This document shows positions 27,251 through 35,587 of a stretch of 64,000 nucleotides of DNA, piece after piece. The notes beneath the pieces are model-generated. The model made no database searches and was not told where the DNA came from. It saw only the letters and a program-made list of their open reading frames with translations. Origin of the DNA: Glycomyces lechevalierae. Its GTDB lineage: Bacteria; Actinomycetota; Actinomycetes; Mycobacteriales; Micromonosporaceae. Position 1 is the first letter of the stretch, and every line of letters starts with the position of its first letter. A program made the translations under genes and the position numbers. The stretch is taken from NCBI RefSeq assembly GCF_027622945.1, contig NZ_JAPZVQ010000002.1:77840-141839 (forward strand), read 5' to 3'.

Positions 27251-28933
27251 TCAGCCGCGGCCGCTGAACCACTCGCCGGCCTGGGCCACCAAGCGGCGCA
27301 CCGGATGCTGCGGCGGCAGTTCGGCGCGGCGCGGCCCCGGATGCAGGGCCGCGAAACCCGGCTCGATGAGGCGCGGCTTCAGCGGGTCGACCGGTTTGAT
27401 CCACGAATCCGTGGGCGCCCCTTGCGGATCGGCCACCCAGCGGCGGCCCGCGCGGTCCAGCCCGATCGGGTACACCGTGACCCCGTCCGCGCCGACCTTG
27501 ATCCGCAGGAAGCACTTCTGGTCGATCACGCTCATGCCCGCGAACAGCTCGTTCGCGTTGACGCCCAAGCGGTTCGCCACCACCAGGTAGAGGCCCACCA
27601 GCCAGGTGCCCACGAGCCCGACAACGGGCAGGTACGCGAGGTACGTCCACAGGCTCACGTCGTCGAACATCTTGATGACCTGCGCCCCACCCCAGGACAA
27701 GGCCACCTGCGCCAGGCCGTGGAGGCCGCCGAGCATGTAATGCCGGGTCGTGCGGCTCCCCTGGCCCGGGTGCGCGAAACCGACCCCGGCCCCGAGGAGC
27801 ACCGCCGTCACCGCCACGAACGTTCCTGTGCCCTCCAGAATGGACACCGTCGCGATGAGGCCCACGACCGCCATGAGCGCCACGAACCCCTTGTTCAGCC
27901 ACGGCAGCCGCGCGAAGATCCCGAACGCGTACCCCATCGACTTCGCCTTCGACGGGTACGTCCGCGTCAACCGGTACTCCCGTTCGCGCGCATCGGGTTC
28001 CGGCACCGACTTGCGCGGCGCCGTCAACTCCTCCGGCAGCGTGTGCGTCGGCGACAGGTACGCCCCGCCGCCCCCGGCCGTGACCAGGTGCCGCGAGCCG
28101 TCGACCTCCTCGTAGTGCGCGTAATGGTGCCGGTCCCCGGTGATCACCAGCGGCACCCGCGCGCCGGTCGCGGCCACCACGTCCCGGATGAAGTGGTCGA
28201 TCCGGTCGAACGAGCGCGGATCGTCCTCCGTCCACAGCCACGACGGCTGCGGCACGCACAGGATCACCTGGTCGCCGGGGCGCATCCGCGCCGCCGCATG
28301 CCGGAAGTACTCGATCTGCGTCTGGTCCAGATGCGTGTCGAACTGGGCGTCCACCGCGAACAGCCACCACCGGTGCGGCAGCTCCAACGCGAAATACGAC
28401 CGCTTCTGCACCGTCTTGTACCCGCCAACTGAACGGCCCTCGGTGAACTGCCGGGCGAACGCCGTCAGGCCGTCGAACCAGTCGTGGTTCCCCGGGATCG
28501 CGTACAGCGACACCGGATGCGCCGGATTCGCCGCCTCGTACGGGCCCTTCATCCGCTGCTCATACTCGAGCCAGTCCCCCGCCGGGTACACCTCGTCGCC
28601 GCCCATGACGAGCACCGAACCGCGCGGCAGGCGTTCACCGCCGACATCGATGTGGTTCTGCGCCATCAGGTACGCGATCGAATAGGTGGCGTTGAACCCG
28701 TCGCCCACGTCCGCCACGTAATCGAGCCACAGCTCGTCCTTGTCCGCGTGGTTGTACACGCCCTGCGGGCGGCCGCCGATGATCTCGCGCTTGTCCACAT
28801 ACCCGCCGAAGACCCGCGCCAGACCGAACCGCATGCTCGTGTCGATCAGCGTGCGCGGCGACAGCCAGCGCACCGGCCCCTGCGGTCGGAAGCGGAGCTG
28901 CTCGGGACTGAGGTCCTTGGGGCGGTGGGACAT
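27251..28933 (-). CDS. Membrane-associated metallophosphoesterase
   Basis: A 560-residue protein with an N-terminal calcineurin-like phosphoesterase domain (~60-350): VMGGDEVYPAGDW, AIPGNHDWFDGL and ITGDRHHYAHYE supply the metal-binding Asp/Asn/His residues. Membrane segments follow (WLNKGFVALMAVVGLIATVSI, FVAVTAVLLGAGVGF and two or three more), then a soluble C-terminus. The substrate is unknown; related large proteins are annotated only as phosphoesterases. ATG codons at 28945, 28942 and 28933 are all possible; the last begins the shortest plausible N-terminus. Confidence 0.8.
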   Translation of the reverse strand: MSHRPKDLSPEQLRFRPQGPVRWLSPRTLIDTSMRFGLARVFGGYVDKREIIGGRPQGVYNHADKDELWLDYVADVGDGFNATYSIAYLMAQNHIDVGGERLPRGSVLVMGGDEVYPAGDWLEYEQRMKGPYEAANPAHPVSLYAIPGNHDWFDGLTAFARQFTEGRSVGGYKTVQKRSYFALELPHRWWLFAVDAQFDTHLDQTQIEYFRHAAARMRPGDQVILCVPQPSWLWTEDDPRSFDRIDHFIRDVVAATGARVPLVITGDRHHYAHYEEVDGSRHLVTAGGGGAYLSPTHTLPEELTAPRKSVPEPDAREREYRLTRTYPSKAKSMGYAFGIFARLPWLNKGFVALMAVVGLIATVSILEGTGTFVAVTAVLLGAGVGFAHPGQGSRTTRHYMLGGLHGLAQVALSWGGAQVIKMFDDVSLWTYLAYLPVVGLVGTWLVGLYLVVANRLGVNANELFAGMSVIDQKCFLRIKVGADGVTVYPIGLDRAGRRWVADPQGAPTDSWIKPVDPLKPRLIEPGFAALHPGPRRAELPPQHPVRRLVAQAGEWFSGRG

Positions 28934-29007
28934 AGACCACATCATGGCACGTTCTGCGCGCCAGCGGAACCCGCGAAACGGGGTGGGCGAAGGCCCCTGC
29001 GCGGTCG

Positions 29008-29013
29008 TAAGCT
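29008..29013 (+). promoter_or_regulatory. -10 box of leaderless GNAT gene
   Basis: TAAGCT six bases before the ATG at 29020. No clear -35 element. Confidence 0.4.
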
Positions 29014-29019
29014 CCCGGC

Positions 29020-29490
29020 ATGACCAACGCACGCCACGCCGACCTCGGCGACATCGACGAGATCATCCGGCTGCGCGAGATCATCCTCGCGCACTGGTTC
29101 GACATGAGCGACACCGCTTGGAAGGCCGAGGCCGCCGCCATCCTCCACCGCCGCCTCGACGAGCCGAAACCGACGATGGCCGTCACCGTGATCGAGGCCC
29201 CGGACGGATCGGGCAGGCTCGCCTCGTGCGCGACCGGCGTGATCGACGAGCGGCTGCCGAACCCGGCCAACCCTTCGGGCCGGTACGGCTGGATCTTCAA
29301 CGTGGTCACCGACCCGCAGTGGCGCAAGCGCGGCTACAGCCGAGCCTGCACGCAGACGCTCCTGGACTGGTTCGGCGACCAGAACGTCCACGTCCTCGAA
29401 CTGCTCGCGTCCGAGCAGGGCAAGGGCCTGTACGAGGAACTCGGCTTCAAGGTCTCCGAGGAACCCGCGATGCGGCTGAACCTGCGCTAG
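29020..29490 (+). CDS. GNAT-family N-acetyltransferase
   Basis: A 156-residue single GNAT domain: N-terminal RHADLGDIDEIIRLREI, central beta strand GWIFNVVTDPQWRKRGYSRAC (acetyl-CoA loop Q/R-x-x-G-x-S variant) and C-terminal GKGLYEELGFKVSEEPAMRL. The substrate is not predictable. It is divergent from the phosphoesterase and its stop codon overlaps that of the next, convergent gene as CTAG (29487-29490). Confidence 0.8.
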   Translation: MTNARHADLGDIDEIIRLREIILAHWFDMSDTAWKAEAAAILHRRLDEPKPTMAVTVIEAPDGSGRLASCATGVIDERLPNPANPSGRYGWIFNVVTDPQWRKRGYSRACTQTLLDWFGDQNVHVLELLASEQGKGLYEELGFKVSEEPAMRLNLR

Positions 29491-29972
29491 TCGTCGACGC
29501 TGAGCGACGGCAGCCGGAACCAGCCCGAGGCGGCGAGGAGGAGCAGGAGCAGCAGCGCGAACGCGAGGGCCGCGAGCACGAGCGCGGGCAGCGCGAACCC
29601 GATGAGCGCGAGCACGGCCAGGCAGACGAGGGCCACGATCCGCGATGCGGCGATCCGGCCGGTCACGGCGCGGCGCAGGGCCACGTCGCCGACGAGGAAG
29701 ATCGCGGGTCCACCGAGGACGGCGGCGATGGTGGTCGCGCTGGCGGTCTCCCAGGGCTCGATGAGCACGAGCACGACGCCGGCGGCGACCACCACGACAC
29801 CGGTCACCATCAAGGTGTAGGCGAACGAAGAGAGGGGCACGACCCTGGACTCCCCGGCGATCGCCCCCTCCCCGGCCGCGTGTGCCGCCCGGGCATCGAA
29901 GTAGAGCTTCAAGAGCACCGCGATGGTCGCGAGCCCGAGCGCGATGCTGCCGCTCATGGCACCCAGGCTCAC
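29487..29972 (-). CDS. LtrA-like membrane protein, short form or fragment
   Basis: 161 residues with four or five membrane segments. SRVVPLSSFAYTLMVTGVVVVAAG and GGPAIFLVGDVALRRAVTGRI resemble the C-terminal half of low-temperature-requirement A (LtrA) proteins, which normally have 350-400 residues, so this may be a truncated remnant; the first half is not found upstream in any frame. GTG at 29972 has GAGGTG eight bases upstream, so it could still be translated. Function unknown. Confidence 0.45.
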   Translation of the reverse strand: MSLGAMSGSIALGLATIAVLLKLYFDARAAHAAGEGAIAGESRVVPLSSFAYTLMVTGVVVVAAGVVLVLIEPWETASATTIAAVLGGPAIFLVGDVALRRAVTGRIAASRIVALVCLAVLALIGFALPALVLAALAFALLLLLLLAASGWFRLPSLSVDD

Positions 29973-29996
29973 CCTCTCCTCACCTCATTGCCCCCA

Positions 29997-30057
29997 AAGT
30001 TATCCACAGGCACTTGACCTGCGATGTCGCTCCACAGCCGCGAAGTTATCCACAGGC
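29997..30057. repeat. Two DnaA-box-like repeats
   Basis: AAGTTATCCACAGGC occurs at 29997-30011 and 30043-30057 as an exact direct repeat, each holding the perfect DnaA box TTATCCACA; a CTCCACAG lies between. They lie in a 460-base gene-free gap (29973-30434). Confidence 0.6.
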
Positions 30058-30181
30058 GCAAAACTTCTGTTGCCGCTCAACTACCCCACGTGTTGTAGTA
30101 GATGGCAAAAACGCCATCGGACGGAGCACCGGCGGGATGGCGGCGACATAAGGGGATTCGCGAACGTCGCCATACCAAGGT

Positions 30182-30287
30182 CGCGCGCGGCAATCCAGCC
30201 GCGCGCGGTCCCCGCCAGGTGCCACCCCCCCCCGCCCCCGGCCGCGGGGGCACACGGGGCGGCCGGACACACCAGCCCGGCCGCCCC
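30182..30287. repeat. Two GC-rich inverted repeats in the gap
   Basis: CGCGCGCGG (30182-30190) pairs with CCGCGCGCG (30199-30207); GGGGCGGCCGG (30256-30266) pairs with CCGGCCGCCCC (30277-30287). Both would form stable hairpins. They lie between the LtrA-like gene and the lyase terminator; a role as transcription barriers is inferred. Confidence 0.45.
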
Positions 30288-30382
30288 GCACACCCAACAA
30301 GTTCACCGCCCGATGCTATCGCCCGACGCGCCCCGGAGCGGGGAGCCGCACATTTCCGTCGGCCTTGGCCCCAGGGACGGGC

Positions 30383-30416
30383 ATGGGCCCCAGGCGCCGG
30401 TGCGCCTGAGGCCCAT
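30383..30416 (-). terminator. Terminator of the alginate-lyase-like gene
   Basis: 15-bp arms 30383-30397 and 30402-30416 with a 4-nt loop, about 20 bases past the stop. The one mismatch on the + strand is a G-U pair in the minus transcript. Confidence 0.65.
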
Positions 30417-30434
30417 GGTGTCGGACAGCAGGTC

Positions 30435-33400
30435 TTAGCCGAGCGTGCCGAAGAGGCGGAGCTCGGCGATGTCGATCAGGGCGCCGTTGGAGACGCGGAG
30501 GTAGCGGTAGCCGCCGTCGTCGCTGGACGGGAGGTTCTGCCACGAGAGCGTCTTGAAGGTCGGATCCGTGAGGGTCGTCCAGTTCTCGAGGTCGTTCGAG
30601 CCCTGGAAGACGAGGTCGTTCATGCGGACCAGGCCGTTGTTGTCCTGGCGCGCAAGGAAGTCGAACCGGTCGGCGGTGACCTGGGCGCCGGCGCCGAAGT
30701 CCCAGATCAGGTAGAACCGGCCGTCGACGGCGGGCACGTCGCTGGTGGTCGCGGGTTTGCCGTCGAGCATCAGTGCGGCGTGGGTCGCCTTCGCGGTGTC
30801 GGCCGTGCCGTCGAGCTTGACCACTTGGGCGTCGGCGAGGTCGATCAGGTCGCGCTCGTCGGAGCCGTAGAGGAGTTTCCCGTCGGTGGGACCGTGGATG
30901 GTCGCGGCGGTCTCGCCGGCCGCGGTGGTGTGGTCGATGGCGACGTCGAGAGCGCCGCCGCCGGTGAGGTCGCCGAGGGTCCCGGTGGCCGTCCACGACA
31001 GCGAGTCGGTGCTGGTCGCGGCGAGCTCCTGGCCGCCGACGCTGACCGCGACGTCGCTGATCGGCTTGGCGCTGGTGAAGTTCACGGTGAAGTTGTCGCC
31101 CGCGGTCACCTTGCCCGCCAGGGCGTCCGGGGAGGTCACGGTGACGTCGGTGATGTCGCCGGGGACCTCGGAGCGTTCACCGAAGACGCGGAACGTCCCG
31201 ATGGACCAGATGCCCGGGTAGGCCGGGTCGATCGGGATGCCCGGGTTGTCGACTTGGAGTTTCAGGTACCGGAACTCCTCGCCGCGGTGCTCGGCGACGA
31301 CGGGGATGGTCTCCATGTCGTTCGTCTCGGAGGTCTCCCGCTCGCTGAGGAGGGTCCAGGAGATCCCGTCGTTGGAGCCGTACACGTTGGTGCCCTGCGA
31401 GCGCATCGGGAACGAGAACCGGGCCTGGATGCCGAACTGCTCGGCCGCGATCCGGTACTGGGTCCCGAAGTCGAGGGTGAACGACGCGGTCCGCAGGTCG
31501 CCGGTGCCACCGCCGTTGGGGAGGTTGCGCACCGCGTCGACGCTGAGGCCGATGGGGGTCACGGCGTTGCGGTAGTCGAACGAGCCATCTGCGAGCTGCG
31601 GGTTGAGCAGTTCGAGCGCTTCGATCGCGTCCAGCAGCGCCTCGAAGGCGGTGCGGAACTCGGCGTCGGTGCCGTTCTCGGACGCGTCCCGGGCCGCGGC
31701 CAGCGCTTCCCGGTAGGGCTCAAGGGAAGCGGTGGTGTAGACCGCGTCTTCTTCGGTACCGTCGGCGACGGCCGCGTCGATCATCTTGGGCCGGTTCTTG
31801 GCGACGACGAGTTCGAAGGTCCGGGCGGCGATGGCGTCGCCGTCGTCGGCGACGACCTGGACGGCGTGCGTGCCGGTGTCGTGCGAGGTCGGCGTCCACG
31901 TGACCGTGCCGGTCGCGGCGTCGAGCTCGGCGCCGGCGGGAAGCCCGGCGGCGGTGTGGGCGGGGGCGCCGCCACTGTCGGTCGCGCCGAGTTCGAAGCT
32001 GGAGGTCGCGGCGGGCCACAGGTAGTAGCGGTCGCGGGCCTGCGCGAAGGCGGGCGCGGTGAGCTGGGTCTGCGCGTTGAACATCAGCGCGTCGAGGTCC
32101 ACTGTGGCTCCGTTGCCGTTCACCCGGTAGAACTGGGTGTTGAGTCCGCCGGCCGGGTACGTGACGTACCGCCATTCGCCTTGCGTGTCAGGCAGTTCGA
32201 TGCGCGAGAGGACGTTCGGCTGCGGCTCGAGCTCGTTGCGCGGGTCGGCCTCCTCCTTGTCGAGGACCTCGAGGACAGCCGGGCCGTCGGTGCGGACGAG
32301 GACGCCCATCCGGCTGTTGCCGGGGAACATGACGCGGCTGACGACGCTCATCGTCCCGTCCGCGTCGGCGGTCGCGCGGGCGAAGGTCCGGTCGTCCTCG
32401 GTCACGATCTCGGTGCCAGTGTCTCCGGAAGCATCGGCGAGCGGAATGCCGTAGTGGCCGAAGGTGAGCGTGGTGTCCTCGACTGGTGTCGGCTCGGTGC
32501 CGGCGATCTCGGGCGGGAACGCCACCCAGTACTCGATGCTCTTGTCGCCCGCGGCCCAGAAGTTGTTGACTCCGGTGCCGTAGTTGTAGAGCGGGCCGTC
32601 CATGCGCTCGTTGAGGAGTGCGACGTTCGGGGCCTCGGCCTCGACGTCCACGCCTTCGACGTACTTGTACTGGTAGTACAACTCGTTGAGCGCGTTGAAC
32701 ATCCGCCCGCGGTAGGCCGGGGAGACGACGCCGCCGGTCCCGCGGTCGTCGATGTACTTCGTGTACTCGCCCATCATGTACCCGTCGAAGGCGTCCGCGC
32801 CCGCGAGGAGCCGGTTGCCGAGGAAGTTGTACGCGGAGACCGCGTCATCCTCTGTGGAGACGGTGCCGTCGACCGGGTCGACCTTGGTGCCCTGCACGTT
32901 GAGGAAGCGCGCGAGTGCCGCGAAATTGTCGATGTTGCATTCGGCGTGGGCCTGGTCGCGGCCCATCTCGCGCAACTGCACGAACTCCTCGCCGTAGGGG
33001 TTGGCGGGGTCGTCGGCGGCGATGACCGGCATCTGGGCCGCCATCGAGCCGTTCGTGTAATCGTCGAACGTGGAGTTCACGGTGAACCATTCGACGCCCT
33101 TGGCGTAGCCTTCGGCGTCGTCGGCGTAGATCGCGGTGGCGATGCGGCCGTAGAGACCGAAGTTGTGCTGGTTCATCCACTTCTCGTTGGAGTAGAGGAA
33201 CGTGTCGACGACGGGCTGCGCGAAGTTGCCGAGCAGCCGCGCGTCGTCGTCGGCGCTCCACACGACGTCATAGCCGCCGTACGTGCCGGGGGTGTCGTCC
33301 GCGGCCGGCTCGGTGGCGCGGATGATCTCGGCGGCCATGAGGAACTGCGAGAGCGGCTTGCCGGTGTGAATGTGGGCGTCGGCGAAGTACTTGTAGCCGT

Positions 33401-33905
33401 CGGGGTTCATGCTCGCCCAGGTGCGCAGGGCCTGGATGGCGTTCTTGCGGTACACCTCGTCGCCGGTCATGACCCACATGAGGGACTGGGTCAGCGCGCC
33501 GAAGGAGTCGTTGGTCTCGCGATAGCGCAGGCCCACCTGGGTGAAGTTCGGGTCGAGGGCGACGTCGGGCTCGCTCGCGGACTTGGAGTTCGACGCCCGG
33601 TAGGTCTTGGAGGCGGCGCCGGTCTTCGTCATCGCGTCGAAGTACGAGGCCCACGGCTCCTGGCCGGTTCGGACCATGTCCTGGGCGTTGCGGAGGTCGT
33701 CGGCCGAGAGGCCGACGCCGGGGTGGACGAACCCCGCATCGCTCACGGTCTCGTTGATCTGGACGACGTTCTCGGTGAGCAGGCCGTCGTAGGATGTTTC
33801 GGCCTGTGCCGCCGGCGGCACGGCGGCGACCGCCGCGATCCCCGCGGCGAGTGCGGCGGCGAGCGCTGTGAGGCGCGACCGCCTTCGTTGCCCGACTTGC
33901 GTCAT
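30435..33905 (-). CDS. Large secreted alginate-lyase-family protein with discoidin-like domains
   Basis: 1156 residues. A Sec signal (~1-35, ALAAALAAGIAAVAAVPPAAQA) precedes an alpha-helical alginate-lyase-type domain (~40-400) with WMNQHNFGLYGRIAT and REMGRDQAHAECNIDNFA, where N/H/R/D residues form the lyase active site. A beta domain (~430-620), an Ig-like putative-cadherin module (SSFELGATDSGGAPAHTAAG to ~720), a short linker helix, two F5/8 type C discoidin-like domains (~780-900 and ~1020-1156) and an intervening Ig-like module follow. It should act outside the cell on an acidic polysaccharide; alginate itself is not proven. Confidence 0.8.
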   Translation of the reverse strand: MTQVGQRRRSRLTALAAALAAGIAAVAAVPPAAQAETSYDGLLTENVVQINETVSDAGFVHPGVGLSADDLRNAQDMVRTGQEPWASYFDAMTKTGAASKTYRASNSKSASEPDVALDPNFTQVGLRYRETNDSFGALTQSLMWVMTGDEVYRKNAIQALRTWASMNPDGYKYFADAHIHTGKPLSQFLMAAEIIRATEPAADDTPGTYGGYDVVWSADDDARLLGNFAQPVVDTFLYSNEKWMNQHNFGLYGRIATAIYADDAEGYAKGVEWFTVNSTFDDYTNGSMAAQMPVIAADDPANPYGEEFVQLREMGRDQAHAECNIDNFAALARFLNVQGTKVDPVDGTVSTEDDAVSAYNFLGNRLLAGADAFDGYMMGEYTKYIDDRGTGGVVSPAYRGRMFNALNELYYQYKYVEGVDVEAEAPNVALLNERMDGPLYNYGTGVNNFWAAGDKSIEYWVAFPPEIAGTEPTPVEDTTLTFGHYGIPLADASGDTGTEIVTEDDRTFARATADADGTMSVVSRVMFPGNSRMGVLVRTDGPAVLEVLDKEEADPRNELEPQPNVLSRIELPDTQGEWRYVTYPAGGLNTQFYRVNGNGATVDLDALMFNAQTQLTAPAFAQARDRYYLWPAATSSFELGATDSGGAPAHTAAGLPAGAELDAATGTVTWTPTSHDTGTHAVQVVADDGDAIAARTFELVVAKNRPKMIDAAVADGTEEDAVYTTASLEPYREALAAARDASENGTDAEFRTAFEALLDAIEALELLNPQLADGSFDYRNAVTPIGLSVDAVRNLPNGGGTGDLRTASFTLDFGTQYRIAAEQFGIQARFSFPMRSQGTNVYGSNDGISWTLLSERETSETNDMETIPVVAEHRGEEFRYLKLQVDNPGIPIDPAYPGIWSIGTFRVFGERSEVPGDITDVTVTSPDALAGKVTAGDNFTVNFTSAKPISDVAVSVGGQELAATSTDSLSWTATGTLGDLTGGGALDVAIDHTTAAGETAATIHGPTDGKLLYGSDERDLIDLADAQVVKLDGTADTAKATHAALMLDGKPATTSDVPAVDGRFYLIWDFGAGAQVTADRFDFLARQDNNGLVRMNDLVFQGSNDLENWTTLTDPTFKTLSWQNLPSSDDGGYRYLRVSNGALIDIAELRLFGTLG

Positions 33906-33989
33906 TGCAGGCGTCCTTTCGTAGGGGCCTTCCGGGTCTGTGAGGGTGCGGACGCCTGAGCGGCCCGGCCTGAGGCAGCGAAGCGGCTC

Positions 33990-34001
33990 GATATCGGAAT
34001 C
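33990..34001. promoter_or_regulatory. Operator-like motif, lyase promoter, site 1
   Basis: GATAT-CG-GAATC, a 12-bp pseudo-palindrome centred on CG. It lies just downstream of the expected lyase transcription start (~34006, minus strand). Confidence 0.5.
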
Positions 34002-34012
34002 CGTCTATGCGG

Positions 34013-34041
34013 ACGATAGCGGCTGCCTGAGCGAGAATCAA
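34013..34041 (-). promoter_or_regulatory. Promoter of the alginate-lyase-like gene
   Basis: Minus strand TTGATT (34036-34041), 17-bp spacer, TATCGT (34013-34018). It gives a leader of ~100 nt. Flanked by operator motifs at 33990 and 34052. Confidence 0.6.
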
Positions 34042-34051
34042 GGCTCAGACA

Positions 34052-34063
34052 GATAACGTTCTC
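34052..34063. promoter_or_regulatory. Operator-like motif, lyase promoter, site 2
   Basis: GATAA-CG-TTCTC, just upstream of the lyase -35 box. Same motif as at 33990, 34237, 35296 and 35463. Confidence 0.5.
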
Positions 34064-34106
34064 TGTTCGGATCAGCCGCCCCTGAGGGCCCGATCTCTCG
34101 GGTTAC

Positions 34107-34118
34107 CGAATCGTTATT
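34107..34118. promoter_or_regulatory. Weaker operator-like motif
   Basis: CGAAT-CG-TTATT in the middle of the divergent intergenic region. The weakest copy of the set. Confidence 0.3.
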
Positions 34119-34206
34119 TTCATGGAACACCTTGTCTACCTGGCTGATCGCTTCGATCTTTCGGGGCTCTGCGGTAAGTCGATCGGGATTGGTCGATGCG
34201 GAGGTC

Positions 34207-34235
34207 TCGACAAACCTGGAACTGAGATCTAACTT
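34207..34235 (+). promoter_or_regulatory. Promoter of the 2-hydroxyacid dehydrogenase gene
   Basis: TCGACA (34207-34212), 17-bp spacer, TAACTT (34230-34235). The operator-like motif at 34237-34248 covers the expected start site. Confidence 0.5.
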
Positions 34236-34236
34236 A

Positions 34237-34248
34237 GAAACCGATATC
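34237..34248. promoter_or_regulatory. Operator-like motif, dehydrogenase promoter
   Basis: GAAAC-CG-ATATC immediately after the -10 box, overlapping the likely +1. Confidence 0.5.
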
Positions 34249-34274
34249 TATCCGGCGACCCCGAAGGACCCCGA

Positions 34275-35282
34275 GTGGCACCACGACCCCGCGCCCTCCT
34301 GGCCATGAGCCCCGAGTTCCTGCACCAGCTCTTCCCCGAACCGCTCATGCGGCGCCTGTCCGCCGTGCTCGACTTCGACCCGGAGCTCATCGTCCGGGAT
34401 TTCACCGAGCCCGCCGCGAAGGCCGCGCTCGCCGAAGCCGAGGTCGTCGTCTCCAGTTGGGGCACACCGGTCCTGGACGACGAGACGCTCGCCGGGGCCC
34501 CGCACCTGAAGGCGGTGCTGCACGCGGCCGGCACGGTCAAATGGATCATCGGGCCGGCCGGGTGGGAGCGGGGCCTGCTGGTCTCGAGCTCATCCGGCGC
34601 GAACGCGCTGCCCGTCGCCGAGTACACGCTCGCCTCGATCCTCATGGCGGGCAAGGGGATCTTCCAGCTCCGCGAGGACTTCCGCAAGGACCGCACCTTC
34701 ACACTCGGCTACATCCACCCGGAGGTCGGCAACTTCGGCCGCACCGTCGGCGTCGTCGGGGCCTCGAAGATCGGGCGGCGCCTCATGGAACTCCTGCGGC
34801 CCTTCGACTTCACGGTGCTCCTCGCCGACCCGTACATCGAGGAGGCCGAGGCCGCCGCGCTCGGTGCGCGGCTCGTGCCGCTCGACGAGCTCGTGGCGGG
34901 CGCCGACGTCGTCAGCGTCCACGCCCCCGACCTGCCCGAGACCGAGCACCTGATCAACGCGGAGCGCCTGGCGCTCATGCGAAACGGCACGGTCGTGGTC
35001 AACACGGCGCGCGGCCGGCTCGTCGACACGGACGCGCTCACCGCCGAAGTGCTCAGCGGCCGGCTCTCGGCGGTCATCGACGTGACCCACCCCGAGCCGC
35101 TCCCCGCGCACTCGCCGCTCTACGACCTCCCGAACGTCTTCCTCACCCCGCACGTGGCCGGCTCCCACGGCAACGAACTGTCCCGCATGGGGCTGTTCAT
35201 GGTCGAGGACGCCGAGCGGTACGCCGCCGGCGAGCCGCTCGTGCACCAGGTGGACCCGACGACCCTCGGGAGGCAGGCCTGA
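34275..35282 (+). CDS. D-2-hydroxyacid dehydrogenase family protein
   Basis: A 335-residue NAD(P)-dependent dehydrogenase. The cofactor loop is GVVGASKIGRRLMELL; the conserved NTARGRLVDTDAL, the HPEPLP segment and the C-terminal catalytic His in LTPHVAGSHGNE are present. It reduces or oxidises a 2-oxo/2-hydroxy acid, possibly from uronic-acid catabolism given its place between a polysaccharide lyase and a sugar importer; this is inference. GTG at 34275 has GAAGGA eight bases upstream. Divergent from the lyase gene, each with its own operator-like motifs. Confidence 0.88.
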   Translation: MAPRPRALLAMSPEFLHQLFPEPLMRRLSAVLDFDPELIVRDFTEPAAKAALAEAEVVVSSWGTPVLDDETLAGAPHLKAVLHAAGTVKWIIGPAGWERGLLVSSSSGANALPVAEYTLASILMAGKGIFQLREDFRKDRTFTLGYIHPEVGNFGRTVGVVGASKIGRRLMELLRPFDFTVLLADPYIEEAEAAALGARLVPLDELVAGADVVSVHAPDLPETEHLINAERLALMRNGTVVVNTARGRLVDTDALTAEVLSGRLSAVIDVTHPEPLPAHSPLYDLPNVFLTPHVAGSHGNELSRMGLFMVEDAERYAAGEPLVHQVDPTTLGRQA

Positions 35283-35295
35283 AGCACACGCGATA

Positions 35296-35307
35296 GAAAC
35301 CGTTATC
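35296..35307. promoter_or_regulatory. Operator-like motif before the ABC operon, site 1
   Basis: GAAAC-CG-TTATC, 14 bases after the dehydrogenase stop. It may be an auxiliary site for looping. Confidence 0.45.
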
Positions 35308-35440
35308 CTGCCGTTCTCCACCCGATTCGAGCGGCACCGAAACCGCCACCGGATTGCAACAAAATCGCATCGTACTGCGAATACGTTGCGCCGCAATCGA
35401 ACACAATCCGCCGAGAACCGAGATTCCGCGACATCAAGCA

Positions 35441-35470
35441 TTGACTGATTTCCATGCTCGATGATACCGT
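35441..35470 (+). promoter_or_regulatory. Promoter of the sugar ABC operon
   Basis: TTGACT (35441-35446), 18-bp spacer, TACCGT (35465-35470), giving a ~110-nt leader. The operator-like motif 35463-35474 lies on the -10 box. The remainder of 35283-35587 has no gene. Confidence 0.6.
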
Positions 35471-35474
35471 TATC
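35463..35474. promoter_or_regulatory. Operator-like motif on the ABC operon -10 box
   Basis: GATAC-CG-TTATC, the best copy of the 12-bp motif, overlapping TACCGT. Confidence 0.55.
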
Positions 35475-35587
35475 TCCCCGGCGACCTGGCAAGAAACCCG
35501 GCAGGCCGATCCAGCGCTCGCCGCCGTTACCTTCACAGCAGACACATCCCTCACCCCTGTATCAACGTTGATCTAAGGAGGCCCCTC

